A stretch of DNA of 64,000 nt. Origin: Oxytricha trifallax (Eukaryota; Ciliophora; Spirotrichea; Sporadotrichida; Oxytrichidae). Of the stretch, positions 22,248-33,979 are shown one piece after another. Each line of letters starts with the position of its first letter. Within the stretch, counting starts at the first letter, position 1. Location: NCBI GenBank assembly GCA_000711775.1, contig ARYC01002458.1:1-64000 (forward strand), given 5' to 3'. The translations under genes and the position numbers were made by a program. The notes beneath the pieces were generated by a model. That model did not search any database. It had not been told where the DNA came from and was given only the letters and a program-made list of their open reading frames with translations.

Positions 22248-23444
22248 ATATATTATAATTTTAAATTAAATATTTAAACCCTTATTTATTTACTTTTAAT
22301 ATCAATTACAATTAATAGCCTTAATATTTATAATTTACCGAGTTAATTATAAATTTAAATTATTTGTTCTTTATTCCAATCGTTATTTAAACTTTTTCAA
22401 TTTTATAAATACTATTATAACTAAATATAGTAATAAAGTGTGGGAAAAAAAAATTAATGATTTTAATATTGCTTCAATTTTTTCAATAGAATTTATTTTA
22501 ATAATAGGAAAATACTTAATGAGATTGATACAATAAAAAATTAAATAAATTATATAAACAACAAAAAATTAAATTCTAAATACACCAAAGAAGAATTAAA
22601 AGTGAAAATTAAATGAAGTTTTAGGAAAATTTCAATAATAAAAATTATAATAATATCCAATAAATTGTTTACAAATTATAATAATCTTAGTATTTGTTCA
22701 TTAAATATATCTAAAATTCTTATTAATAATTCTTAATAAACTTTCTTTAAATAAATCATAATACTCTTCATAATATATATATGGTTATAAGTCAAACTAT
22801 TGCATCTTTTTTGAGCTCATAAATTTACATGGTTCAAAATAACTCTTTTTTTAAAAAATAATCTTTTGCCATAAGTGTAAATTGACAATAATAGAATTTT
22901 TATATCATTTTCAATTGCTAAATTACTATATTTAAAACACTCCTGTGATACTCACAAATCATGGTAGAGGGACTACATAACCAATTAACTGAAAATATTT
23001 AAATTTTTTTAATAAATATATAAAATAAAGCAATTATAAAACATAATCTTTTGCCCTTCAATTAAACACTGCCTTCGCAATTATAAATGTGTAAATAATT
23101 TATCAATTTTTAACTTACATATGCTAATCACAGTATTTATAACCATTTATTTTAATTACATAAAAGCTATATCTTGACTCTTTCCCCAATGATATTTAAT
23201 TGTTTAATTATATAAAAAATAATTTTAATTATATCGGTTAATGATAGTTTTAGTTTTATTCTTAACATCCTTAGAGAACTCATGAAATTAATATTCTAAT
23301 TTTCTAAATTTATATTTGCAAATGATAGCCCTCCCTGAAAAACATTGTCTCAATAGTAAAAATTTCTTTGAAATCCGAACCTTAATACCGCACTCGAAAA
23401 TCATCGATTTTTTTTTTGCTTTGGTGGTTTGTTGTCATAATATA
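22248..23444. other. AT-rich stretch, no clear feature
   Basis: No gene, repeat or RNA recognised; low G+C throughout except a mixed patch at 23320-23430. Probably eliminated DNA. Confidence 0.3.
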
Positions 23445-23693
23445 ATGTTAGGGAAAAAATAACAGATTTCGAGAAAATTTAACTATTTGGTAAATTTTTA
23501 TTTTTGGGGTTTATATGTCTCCTAATCTATCTTAAAATGTAATTATCAAAATTAACCTATTTAGAATTTGGAATAAATAAATAAGAATGCTATGGACTTT
23601 GCTCTTAAAGTTAAAATTTTGAGGGGAAAAATTACATCACTAATAATTATGACTTTGCTATTACAATGGATTTATTTTCAATTTTACAATTGA
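23445..23693 (+). CDS. RNF213-like gene, possible coding block 5
   Basis: ATG-led frame to TGA at 23691: MLGKKQQISRKFNYLVNF, LYVSQSILKCNYQNQ, INKNAMDFALKVKILRGK. Plausible ciliate protein style; no motif. It probably joins 5a after a short intron or IES. Confidence 0.4.
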
Positions 23694-23709
23694 AAATAAT
23701 TAAAATTTG

Positions 23710-23746
23710 ATTCTTAGAATTTTTTCATCATATTTTTAAAGATATT
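23710..23746 (+). CDS. RNF213-like gene, coding block 5a
   Basis: Reads LEFFHHIFKDI up to the duplicated GATATT. Excision of the next element gives LEFFHHIFKDIKKVITQLSL in one frame. Confidence 0.45.
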
Positions 23747-24167
23747 TGTTCTAACCGAGATACCCCTCCCCACCCTTAACCGAGATACCCCTCCCCATAC
23801 CCCCTCCCCACCCCAAACTATTTAATAAAAAAATAATAAAATAATTTATAAAATCTTTTATAAATGAGAATTTTAAAAATTAATAAATATTATTAATTTA
23901 AATATAATTAAAATTATTAAGCTTTAATTATAAATAAAAATAATTATTCAATCAATAAAATTTTAAAATTCTCATTTATTAAGGATTTTATAAATTATTA
24001 TAATTATTCAATCATTAATTTTTAAAATTCTCATTTATAAAGGATTTTATAAATTATTAAATTATTTTTTATTATAAAATAGTTTGGGGGTAGGGAGGGG
24101 GGTATGGGGAGGGGTATCTCGGTGTATGGTGGGGAGGGGGGTGGGGAGGGGTATCTCGGTTAGAACA
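23747..24167. mobile_element. 421-bp palindromic element, GATATT duplication
   Basis: Ends TGTTCTAACCGAGATACCCC and its mirror image; a second internal copy of AACCGAGATACCCCTCCCC lies near 23780. An AT-rich stem with a direct repeat of its own fills the centre. GATATT is at 23741-23746 and 24168-24173. Same family as 15510-17774. Confidence 0.8.
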
Positions 24168-24500
24168 GATATTAAAAAGGTAATTACTCAACTATCATTA
24201 AACAGCCACATAGAATATTAATCATAGCAATACATTTAGTTCAAGATAAGCAATAATGATAATTCTAAGTTAAAATAAATCTTGGCTGAACTAATTGAAA
24301 AGAAAGAATCATGGAAGAAATTTTTGACTATGAGTTCAAACATCCACAAAAATACATACATTTTTAGTAATTTGTTAGAGTTTTTGAAGTTCAGAAATTT
24401 ATGACTTTAAAAATGAGTGTACGAGCGAATAGTTCTTTAGTAGCTAATGCTATATCTAAGTCATTTTTATTCATAAAAATCAAATCATAAAATTGAGGAA
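24168..24500 (+). CDS. RNF213-like gene, coding block 5b
   Basis: Frame KKVITQLSLNSHIEYQ, LKQILAELIEKKESWKKFLT, SNLLEFLKFRNL to a TGA near 24391, then a one-base change to FMTLKMSVRANSSLVANAIS running to about 24500. Helical and Lys-rich like block 2b. Beyond it lies the largest gap in the gene, filled by elements B and TBE2. Confidence 0.5.
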
Positions 24501-24769
24501 AAAAACAATTTTAAATAGATATTTAATATTTCACAAAATAGTGATTTTAGTCATTTAGATAGCTGATTAAAAAATTAAATTGCTTATTAAAAAATCAATA
24601 TTATAATAGTTTTTTGTGAAGCGAGAGTTATTAACCTTTGATGAATCCAGGACATCGTTAATCTAAAAGAAATCAAAATAAAGTGAAAGAAAATTTGAAA
24701 TAATTAACTTAATAAATTAGATATTAGCACTTATTAGGCGTTTGTCATAGTTTTTTGATTATTTAAATA

Positions 24770-26994
24770 ATTTGCGAATAGCAAGCCTTTGCTTCAGCAG
24801 ATGTCTCTTACGGGTTATTGTCCTTCTTCATGCTTGCCTAAAGGTTCTTGATCTCCTCGTCGTAGCGCCACTAAAACCCAGTGGCTTTCGTTTTATTAAT
24901 GATGCGTTTGACGTTCAAGACAAAGGAGTAGGGGATAAAAGGGTTATCCTAGAGCATCTTAAATGCGAATCCGTAAGTTGTTCCTCGATTGAAAGAATGA
25001 TCTTTTGAAATTTTTCCTCCACCCAGTCATTTTTTTGTCCCTCACTCTCAATATTTGGAGCCTATAATTGCAATTACTCTCCATCTGCGGCAATCTAAAT
25101 CTTAAAGTGGGCCAGCTTCGCTCTTGAACCCCGAAGCACTACCCAAGAATAGGCAGCTTTAACTATTTCTCTTTCTTCCTCTTTAGATTGCAGTTATTAT
25201 TGCACATCATCCGGAAACGGTAGCACATCCAGATTTGCCATAGCTGAAGTGTAATGTAGCATCTTTTCTAACTTGAACTTCGTTTTTTTCATCATCAGCA
25301 CATGCTCAGCCTATATGTTATCAAGCTTCTCCATTTGCTAATCCTTGTGAACTTAAGACCTCTTGTCCCTGGCTTTTTAAGTACTGTCAAGCAGTGCTTA
25401 TTTAGCATCCATGTCTTTACCTCTGTCTGCCCTTTTGCCAATCAACTAATCTGCCCTGGGTTTCCTTGGGGTGCTAATGGGTAATGACTACTTGTTGCTT
25501 CTCTTCTATTTATTCCCTTGGTTATGAGGGTTGGTTCTCCTATACTTTCGCACACTCTTCCTGCTGCTCTTGATGAGCCTCCTATTTCCTCCTTGCATTA
25601 TCACCTTTTCCCCTTTCATGAAGCGATACCACTCCCCGATGAATTCATCTCTCTTACTCTCAGGTGGATTATCAGGACGAATCGTTAGCATTGTAATGTA
25701 ACAGACACCTTAATACCATTCACTGAGGTTCTCTCCTCCTGGGGTAATTTCAATCGGCCCTTCTTCTGCAGAATCAAGTAAAAACCACTGTTGAAATGTT
25801 TAAATACTGCTGCTGCATGACATTATTATAGGCATTCTTTTAAGCCATTTTTATTTGTGATTCTCTTAATCATGACTTGAATTATAAATTTGCTATCGGC
25901 GTTATCGGTCTCCAAGAGACCCCACCATCCTTCATGAATGTTTGCTTTCATGTTTCGAAGGATTACTCCTGAGAACACTCTTGTTGGAATAGGGCTGAAC
26001 CATTAATCCTCATTGGGGTCGTAGAAGAGATATGGTAAATTTTTGTAGGGGTATCCTTCCTCCCAAGGCATCTCCAACTTCCGATTTTTTTAAATGTGAG
26101 CTCTTGATTCATACAACGCATGAAACATTCCGGGAGAATCAAACAGTGGTCCCCAGCTACCATAATGCTTGCAGTAATAAAGCAGGTAAGAGTCTTTTAA
26201 TCTTGCTTACCCAGATGCCAGTAGGCGTTCTTGAAGACTTCATCAGGTGGTAACTACTTGACTTCTTCAGAATACAATTGAGTGGTTTTGAATTATTTAG
26301 TAGCTATTTATAGGCTCATTAAATAAACTAGACTCTTGTCTACTAAATCATCGCACCAAAGTCAATATCTTGGAAGTTGTCACGTTTTTTTAGCAATCTT
26401 TTTTCGTATTCACATGAGTAATTGATGAAAGCACACTCGTAATCATCCAGCGTCGATATAACATGTGAATATCTCCTTTTGTAATCATCCTCTAAGTTAT
26501 TGATACCTTAAGTTTAATCAACTTCATCTTACTCAGTGTCTGCTTATCAATTTGCTATTGGTTGTGGCTAGGACTTAATAATTGGTCTGGAAAGTCTTGC
26601 CACTGGCGAGGTGGAATTTTAAGCATCTTGTTATCTCTCAAATCTTGTATCACCAGAAGATACTATTATTCCATTCATCAATCTTTTGTATCTCGCAGTG
26701 CATTTTTATTAATAGACTTTTATGTTCATCATCTATGGCATTTTGTCAATAAGAAACTCCTCTGCTGCATTCTTTGCCCACTCTCCAATAAGCTGAGACT
26801 CTTAAATCCAGCTATCATACTCCGAAGAAAAGTTCTCCCATCTTATTAAAAATTCCATTCTATCATCTATTTTGCGAGCATCCAAGATCTTCTCTACATT
26901 CCAATCCTCTTGCTTTTAAGTTGGCTATTTGTTATTTAAGCCCTTGATGGCTTAAGATTTTTTACGGTTGCTTTAGACATTCGCCTATTATTAC
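24770..26994 (-). CDS. Chromodomain protein region of element B
   Basis: The exon beginning at 26994 reads a typical chromodomain near 26915-26765: WNVEKILDARKIDD, MEFLIRWENFSSEYDSW, ESQLIGEWAKNAAEEFL. The aromatic positions W(N)V, RW and SW fit a methyl-lysine-binding cage. Downstream coding-like pieces (DDYKRRYSHVISTLDDYECA; PDNPPESKRDEFIGEWYRF) run to about 24770 in shifting frames with no recognised domain. Chromodomains recognise methylated histone H3 in heterochromatin, and ciliate chromodomain proteins take part in programmed DNA elimination. It is joined upstream by an intron to the chromo-shadow-like exon. At least three frame changes after the chromodomain make this copy doubtful as an active gene. 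Confidence 0.65.
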
Positions 26995-27118
26995 AATTAA
27001 AATAATTGAAAATTAAATACTTTCAATATTAAAATAGTTGAATATTCAATAAGATTGATAAATCAATTTTTAATTCTTGATTTAAATATTTACATACATT
27101 TTTAAATGTTAAACTTAC
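26995..27118 (-). other. Intron between chromo-shadow-like and chromodomain exons
   Basis: GTAAGTTTAAC at the left and AATAATAG at the right on the minus strand, 124 nt, very AT-rich, phase 0 (SIIES | ANVQSNRKK). Confidence 0.5.
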
Positions 27119-27500
27119 CGATTCTATAATGCTAACATAGCTTTGCTCAAGCCCATTCTACTCTTTCAATTTACAAACCATAGGATAGAGAATCATAAAC
27201 TGCGGTGACTTGTCGTCTCCTAGACAGTCATCTACTCCTCTGAAAGAAATAACTCGAATTGAAAGAAGCATGATTTCTAAAAAAGAATTTAAATATTTAA
27301 AATTCCATACCTCTTGGTTAAGCTTTCCATTACACGTTTTACAAACTCAAATGTTGTAATGCTGTTACTAGTGCCCTTTAAAACGAAGTTTCAAGCCAAG
27401 TAATGTCCAGATTAGATATCTACAACGCCAACAACTGCATACACTTTGAGATTTGCCTTCTAATAAATATTAACATCTTTAAGTTCCTTAATTTGTTGAA
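27119..27500 (-). CDS. Chromo-shadow-like exon(s) of element B
   Basis: Reads VYAVVGVVDIQSGHYLA, NFVLKGTSNSITTFEFVKRV, then after an intron DDKSPQFMILYPMVCKL. This follows the chromo-shadow layout of HP1 proteins (IIGATDSCGDLMFLMKW ... CPQIVIAFYEERL): Gly-x-x-Asp-x-x-x-Gly, a Lys-rich strand and a Pro-Gln before the last helix. One TGA interrupts after HYLA. The order here is shadow then chromo, the reverse of HP1. The frame is open upstream into the end of the transposase, so a transposase-chromo fusion is possible. An rve-type integrase core was considered but fits less well. Confidence 0.45.
27240..27310 (-). other. Intron inside the chromo-shadow-like region
   Basis: GTATGG at the left, TTTCTTTCAG at the right, 71 nt. 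Joins MESLTKR to GVDDCLGDDKSP in one frame. Confidence 0.45.
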
Positions 27501-28461
27501 ACTGGGCACCTAGATTCGTTAAGATCTCCCTATTTGATACAACGAAAGACCTGTTCAACTGGTGAGAGATCATATTAGTAAGGTCCCACAAATAAAATTG
27601 GCAAGTTCATCAGTTCAATTGCCTCTAATGCGACTGAGCTTTTGTGATATGGTGCGTTGTCCACAATGATCAGGTAATTAGTGTTCCACCAGGGGTCAAG
27701 TCTGCTCAAGTGTTTCACCATCAAGATCAAGAAATTGATAAAAAGTCGGACTATTGGTAGTTCCATTGCTTACGGTAAACATTAATTTTCCATTGCTGCA
27801 AGCTACAGCAGTAATAGAGACTCTGCTCATTCTTCTTGAAGTTTAAAGAGTTGTAGTTCCCGGTAATGCCCAAGTATAGTGACGATTGTCTGTGCTCTAA
27901 AGAATAGTCTCATCCACATTGATTAGAGGGGGGTTTAGAACTTTTCCCCTACACAGAGCTCGAATATATTCAGCCGCGGCGAGTTATCTTGATAGCTTAG
28001 TTACTAAAGTGTTATGGTTAGCAGTAATCTAGCAAAATTTATGATATGTGAGGCCTAAGTCGCTCCTTAAGAACTTAATGATGTGGTACTTCGAGACTCG
28101 AATGCCTAGATTGTGCTTGAGCACATTTTGAATCTTCTTAGAGGTGATTACAGCTCCTGATTCATTTACCATCCCCCTTATATATTATTTGGCTTCTCTG
28201 GAGAGAACATCGAATTTATTTGCAGGCTACAGTTGTTAGTCTAGCTCTTGGGTTTCTTTATTTTTCTTATAATCTTTTTAACCACACTCTTTCTTATGCC
28301 CAAGATACTTATTATACAATTGATTTAGTTGCCTGTTTTGTAAAGTCTCATTACGTTTTATTCTCTGGTTTTATCTACGTCTTTATGTACTAAGGTGATT
28401 TGCGTTATTAAGCGAGTTTTTTAGTCTAGGTTAATCTCTTATTTATGTAGTGGTCTATCCC
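27500..28461 (-). CDS. IS630/Tc1-like DDE transposase of element B
   Basis: Minus-strand frame from an ATG near 28461 (MGQTTTQIRDQPRLKNSL). The helix-turn-helix-like N-terminal part includes ITSKKIQNVLKHNLGIRVSK. Catalytic motifs: first Asp in INVDETILQSTDNRHYTW, second in LIIVDNAPYHKSS, and Glu in LSPVEQVFRCIK. DDE transposases cut and join DNA at element ends using these residues. One frame change lies between the first and second Asp (near 27727); otherwise the copy is well preserved. It diverges from the plus-strand genes at 28.5 kb. Length (about 310 residues) suits the family. It is closest to the element A transposase (LLDNAPYHRS, FLGPYHYKIAPAEL). Confidence 0.8.
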
Positions 28462-28499
28462 ATCTCTCAATTCAAATTAGTTTACAGGATCTTAGTGAA

Positions 28500-29070
28500 T
28501 TGAGCTTGCCTCATGATTCAATGATAACTCTCCTTAAAAAGCAAAAGCATCTGGTTGAGCTGGACTATTTCTTAAATTGTCAAGAAAAATGCAGCGACAT
28601 TTTGGCAAGGCTTCTAATGGCTTCTTATCCAATCATAGAAGCAATTTCAGGCGAGTACTTAATTGCTTTTACAACCATTGATTTGGAGTCGATGAATTAG
28701 CTTCTATTCTAGTTATCTGCTTGACATTAATTCCGAAGGAACTAGACCTTAGTTTGACAAAGGGAGTTTGTGGAGTGGGCGCTAAGCACAACTTATTCGG
28801 GGTAAATAACAGGCTGGTAGATCAACAATGTTATATTATATATTGCTTCGTCGTTTAAGATTTGCAAATTCGTTTTATGCGGCAAGACCTCTTATTATTA
28901 ATGAGAAGGGTTAAGTTCTAGTTACTAATCCTGCCAGTAGAAATTCTATTCTTGGTTATTTCTTCTGCTTTAGTATTACTCTTCCATAGATACATCGTAG
29001 GAGTAAAAATTTTTCATTAGTATTCTTAAGCAATTCCTCTCAGTTCTAGTGGAATTCTCTATAGAGAATA
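28500..29070 (+). CDS. Unknown plus-strand ORF in element B
   Basis: Open with the ciliate code in two frames: MITLLKKQKHLVELDYFLN and LLMASYPIIEAISGEYLIAF to a TGA near 28721, then TMLYYILLRRLRFANSFYAA and LIINEKGQVLVTNPASRNSI to a TGA near 29076. No family recognised. It lies between the divergent transposase and the 22-kDa-type gene, where element A has nothing comparable. Confidence 0.35.
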
Positions 29071-29204
29071 ACTTAGTGATAGAAAATTATTCTATTTTAC
29101 TCTAATTATAGAACTAATAGCACCTGTACTAATAAAAGAGAATCTTGAGCCATTATCAATATTATATCCAGCTCTTCAAATTAAGTTAATTTACAATAGT
29201 ATAA

Positions 29205-30033
29205 ATGAACCGATAGCCAATTAATTTTCTGAACTTACTGACTAAACTGTAAAGCAAGAAAGATTTGTACATTTTCCTATCTTAAGACTGCAAAGCTCAC
29301 TTGCCATATTTCAAGCAAACCAATTCCTATTTCTTGAGTGAAGTTCTTAAAGGTGAGAAAAATGTAAGCCTATTATAAATTAGCCATTCGCATAATCTTA
29401 ATAGTACATTTCACGAGATTAAGTAAAAGTTTCTGCTTTTCCACAGCTTGATGGCCTCACAGTAGTTGATCTCCTAAATGTTGCGCAAAAGCATGAGTAA
29501 GTGGTTGGCTACTTGCCTTCTCCACGAGAGTGGAATAAAATAGACAGGTATTGGATAGGTGACATCTTAAATACGCTACTCCCGGATCTGCTGCAAGAAA
29601 TGATTAACTAGGCTCGGCAAAGACAGTTTACGAGACAAGTAGAGAAGAGGTCTTTGGACGTATAGCTTCGACCTGAGTTCGCAGAAGCTTTCAATCATTG
29701 CATGTGTTTTTTCCAGTAAGCTTATAAATGAGCTCTTAAAATTATTCTAGCTTCCCACGGCAGGGCTGCGTCTTTATTGAAGCCCCATTCGAAGCGCCGC
29801 GCACTAGATTCGAGTGTGAAGAGACCAAAGACGAAGAAGAGCATCTGAGAAACGACAGGAAGGACTTCTTTCTGCAAGTGAAGCGCTTAAAATCCCAATA
29901 GCAGGAGGTACAGCCTGAAAGAGCTTAGATGTGCAGTCTAAACATCATGACCGACAATTTCGGCTAACGACCCATTAATGAAAATCATCCACTACAAAGT
30001 TAGAGTTTGAATAAGCAAATATTTAATATATGA
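29205..30033 (+). CDS. 22-kDa-type transposon protein of element B
   Basis: ATG at 29205 (MNRQPINFLNLLTKLQSKK). Core motifs SKKDLYIFLSQDCKAHLPYF, QLDGLTVVDLLNVAQKHEQ, IGDILNTLLPDLLQEMINQA and LRPEFAEAFNHCMCF match the element A protein block for block. Introns occur at about 29367-29432 (GTAAGC...) and 29716-29750 (GTAAGC...TTCTAG), the second at the same codon as in element A. The C-terminus is Lys/Gln-rich and ends at TGA 30031-30033. Role unknown; conservation in three transposon types suggests a partner of the transposase or an accessory DNA-binding protein. Confidence 0.55.
29716..29750 (+). other. Intron in the 22-kDa-type gene (element B)
   Basis: 35 nt, GTAAGC...TTCTAG, directly after the MCFFP-type block; equivalent to 2185-2216 and to 46341-46366. 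Confidence 0.5.
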
Positions 30034-30369
30034 AGTATCTGTGGTTATAGTTCCATAAGCAACTTACTTTGTGTATGTATCTTAGTGTTATATATAAAAT
30101 AACTTCTCCTTATTATCAAGTATAACATACTTGAGCCTTGAGTATCTTCGAAAAGTATAAACTGTCATTATTTGCATGATTATAAGAGTCTTGCCTTAAC
30201 ACGCATAATCTACTAGTAAAATATCAATTTAAGCTTAATACTATTTTGTGTAAACTGATTTTCTTGTTTTGCCCTCAATAAAAAGTGACCATAATAAGCA
30301 GCAATAATTATATGGAGTATAATGTTGAAAAAGAAACTAGGAAGATAGTGTCAATGAAAATAAAATCTT

Positions 30370-33152
30370 TATTAGTAATTAAAAAGTTAGGTGTGACAGC
30401 GTGCTTTTAGAATTAGGAAAGTGTGTAAATTAGCAAGCCATTTATATAACAAGTCATCCAAACTACTACTAAGCAAATGCAATTAAAATTGAAGGAGTAC
30501 CCCAATAATCTTTTAATTACAGTTTTCAAGCTTTAAGTTTATAACTCAAAACAAATTATGGTGTTGCAGATCATCAGCAATATTAGAACTCAAATAAACC
30601 GCAAGAAATAAAAGCTCAGTTTGATAAATTTAAGCGGCTGGGATCATTGAGTTAGGATTAGGACTACTACAATATCTTCATCCAATAATGATCTTTTAAG
30701 CGCAGGCGAAGGGTTTTAAATTGTCATATCAGCTATTTGAGGTTTATTTCGGGGTTTGAAAGTTGTGAATTTAAGTTCTATACTATTATCAAAAACTACA
30801 TCTCTGCTGTTCTCATCCTCCAATAAAAGGCCCTTGAATTAAGCAGCTGGCTTGCATCGCTCTCTCCCATAACCATCTTAAATGCGAGATCCGTTCCCTT
30901 ACTTTCCCATATAGAGAGTTACTATAACAAAGGAGGCAAAGTTCTTAACCAAGTTACAGCTTTTCTCAAAGTTTATGCCTTTACTTATGCTCCTTTCATT
31001 ACATACGATAGATGATGTTCCATTTACTCTAAGACTTCTTGTTAAGAAGCAAGCTTTCTTGTTACTGCCCATGGCTGCTAAATTCCGTTGAAAGAAGTAG
31101 AGACTGAACTTTTAATAATTTCCTTTTTCGATTTCTTAATTGCAAAGCAGGTATTTTTCGTAATTCTCTCAAGACAGAGAATGGGCACTAGCTAATACTC
31201 TACTGCTTGGACAATTGTATACTTGACTACCTTCTCAATTATCACAAGGTTGCTCTCCAGTTGCTTAATCAAATTGGCCCATTGCTGCATGAATTATTTT
31301 GGGCTCATACGCTTCTGCTATTTCTTTGTTACTGTAAAGTTTGGTAACTTTACCAGGCATTCTCTCCTTGCAATGAATTCTAAAATATCGGATCCAGGAG
31401 TGGAGAGAGATCAATAATCTAGCCCTTATCCATTAAACCTTCAAGCTTCACCAATTGAATGAGTATATCCCGCTTCTTAGATTTCATCAACTCGCACCAT
31501 TCATCAAGAAACTTTAAGAAAAAAACGAGGTTATCTCGTTACGCCACTATTCATGATGTTCTGTCCATTTGTTCTTACTTTTAAGGGTCTCTATAATAGC
31601 TTGTATTTTTGATCTTAAAGAATTACTCTCTTAGATAATTTATGCTATTTCTTTATCGTACAAAGAGCTATCCTTGGTTAAACGGTAAGGGGCCCATGTC
31701 GTCTCTTTTGACTCTTCACCTTGACTCTCATTATGATCGTTTAACTGGCACTTGGGAGAAGTCTCAACTTGTACATTGAATTCATGTTAGAAAGAAGTAT
31801 CTCCAGGGAGATTATTTAATTATTATCTGCTTTTATTGAGGGTTAAGTTGTGTTTAGTCTAAGTGAGACTAGGTTTCTTGTATGAACTGATTCTTATTCC
31901 TCTAAGGATCTCCGCATAATTCTTTTTACCATTGTTGTGGAGGTTGACCCATTTCTTCTGTAGTCTGCTATTGCCCATTTTTGTTTGTTGAATCCTCCTT
32001 GCGTTGTCGACGATCCTCAATGTTCTCTTTGAAAACTTATTGGTTTAAAGGGTATCTTTGAAGAGCGAGTTAATGTATCTTGAGAGAGAATCCTCTTGAT
32101 TTTTTTAAAGCCGTTGTAGCTATTCTACTACCCTTCGTTAGACTTGACCGATATATGTACGGCACTCAGGCTTTAAAACGCAATGCCTTGTGTGCTTGTA
32201 GAATCTATTTCTTTAGAATAGGCGACTCCTTATGAGCCTCTTACAACAAATGTGATATCCCAAATCCTCTTGTCCAATTCGAGACTCCCTTGACTTTGAT
32301 ATTGCGTACAGTCCATAAGTAGCGTAGTGTATTTACTCTCTCAAGGCATCAGCCTCCTTTATAAATCTCAACGTCATCTTATAGTATTTCTCGAGATGTA
32401 CTTGATCATAAATAGGTTTTATATATTTCGAAACCAAGGCTTCATCTTTTAGTTTCTATCTTTAAAGTAGTTTATATTTACTGATAGCTGTTATATTATT
32501 GTGCTCATAATTTGAGCTAAATAGTTATTTATTGAATTTTTTTATTTGTTCTTTTTTATCGTTCGATATTGTATGGGTTCTTTTAGGATAGTTTCTTAGC
32601 GATGAATTTTTGGATAAGAGAGCTGGCACTCCCTCAACCAATTTCTCTGAATGAAACCCTTCTGAGAATGGTATAATTAATACTTCATGATTGTCTGTTA
32701 TATTAGTATAGTCCTGGGATTTTGACCCCAAAGTGTTAAAATCTATGGCCGTCCCATCATCTTTGGTTTTGGAATTGCTGAGGGAAAATCACTTTGTGAA
32801 ATCGTCCATCGTTTTATCCTCTTCAGTTTCATCCAAAGTAGGTCTTTTTATTTTCTTGTTGCGATTGAGTGGGAAGAGCTCCCTCGCCATCATCTTCAAT
32901 TCTATTTATTCTTACACATGGAGGCCATATTTTGAAGTGTTTTCGCAGCCAAGTATGGCTTCGACTTTCTTAAAGATTTCCTTGGGTTGCCATTAGTAGT
33001 CGTATAAAACATCTAGCAGACCTTGTAGTCTCTTGTGGAAGATAGTAACAGGGAGCGGGCGCAGGACATGCTAATCGGCAGCTAAGAGTGGCAGCAGGAT
33101 TGAGGGCGACAGCTTTACTGATGAGGAGGACCGGCCTTTCTTGTAAGAGGAC
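30370..33152 (-). CDS. Large unknown ORF of element B
   Basis: Starts MSSYKKGRSSSSVKLSPSIL at 33152 and reads as one protein-like stretch for about 550 codons except for one in-frame TGA near 32793. It then changes frame near 31480 and 31320 and decays near 30780. Notable pieces: GYHICCKRLIRSRLFQRNRF, KHTRHCVLKPECRTYIGQ (a Cys/His cluster), RIVDNARRIQQTKMGNSRLQ, and helical Lys/Glu-rich segments later. I recognise no domain. It converges on the 22-kDa-type gene, the place the SecA-like gene takes in element A, but shows no similarity to it. Confidence 0.5.
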
Positions 33153-33190
33153 ATCCTGTGGTCTTCTACATACATTGGTTGATTTGAGAT

Positions 33191-33559
33191 GGTGAGAGAA
33201 ATAAAATTTAATAGGAACTTTAATAATATTATTGATCAGATTTATTTAAAAATTTACAGGTTGCTTTTTAATTTCCTACTACCCTCCTGTAGTAGTAGTA
33301 GTATGCTTAATTTTTAAAAAGCAACTTTATCAAAATTATAATAATTACCAAATTTAATAAAATAAATTTTAATTTTAACGATCTCCTCTATTTAACGTTA
33401 TAACATCTTTTACCTAATTATTTAAGAAAAATAATTAAAAATTTAATTTGTTATTTAATTGAAAAAATCACTAATAAAAAAAATAAAGTTCTTTATAATT
33501 TTTTTTTCTTCCAAAATCTATTGCTTGCATTTTCATTTTTTATGTACTACAATTTCTAG
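33191..33559. other. AT-rich stretch with one hairpin
   Basis: TTGCTTTTTAA at about 33263 pairs with TTAAAAAGCAA at about 33315 around a (TAG)n run. Otherwise no feature; an acceptor-like TTTCTAG precedes the next coding block. Confidence 0.3.
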
Positions 33560-33840
33560 AGTCAAAATCTCAATCAAATTACGTAAAGTGTATATATTTG
33601 TGGGGTTGTTCAATCTCAAAGCCGAAATTTCTGTTAAGTTTAAGATTGGAGTTCTACTATTTAACTATGGTTCCAAATTCTAAGTTTCAAGATCTCACAG
33701 AGTATATTAAAAATCCTAGTGATAGAACATTATAAAAAATAGAATCAGTTTTAAAGTTCATAAATCCTGATGTTGATTTTCACTAATTTATAAGATATGC
33801 GCCAAGCATAAATAAAGCCCTAAAAATGAATAAATTAAAT
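33560..33840 (+). CDS. RNF213-like gene, coding block 6
   Basis: Reads KISIKLRKVYIFVGLFNLKA, FKIGVLLFNYGSKF, then with one frame change DLTEYIKNPSDRTLQKIES and VLKFINPDVDFHQFIRYAPS, ending KMNKLN at the AAT target of TBE2. Helical and Lys/Asn-rich. After TBE2 the frame meets a TGA within two codons, so the junction is either decayed or a true segment edge. Confidence 0.5.
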
Positions 33841-33979
33841 CAAAACCCCAAGACCCCTTAGTGATCTGTATAAATGTTTTAATTTGTAAGGATTTTGTTA
33901 AAGTTTGGGTTTAATAATAAGTTTTAATGTGAAATTATTCAAAAGGTACTTTTGGATAATGTGGGGGAGGTCTGAAATT

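Larger units (their letters stand above)
24750..33190. mobile_element. Element B: 8.4-kb DDE transposon with chromodomain genes
   Basis: A block of raised G+C between AT-rich flanks. Order: unknown/chromodomain ORF (minus), chromo-shadow-like exon (minus), IS630/Tc1-like transposase (minus), unknown ORF (plus), 22-kDa-type protein (plus), large unknown ORF (minus). The transposase and 22-kDa genes match those of element A. I could not find terminal inverted repeats or a target duplication, so the limits are set by composition. Confidence 0.55.

Noticed and set aside
27119-27500. Retroviral-type integrase core next to the chromodomain
   Set aside because: VVDIQSG and DDKSPQF loosely resemble an integrase core, but spacing and the PQFMILYP block fit a chromo-shadow domain better. 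Kept as an alternative only.
24750-33190. Element B as a Polinton or other capsid-bearing element
   Set aside because: Size and a chromodomain suggested it, but the transposase is IS630/Tc1-like and I see no DNA polymerase B, packaging ATPase or capsid gene.
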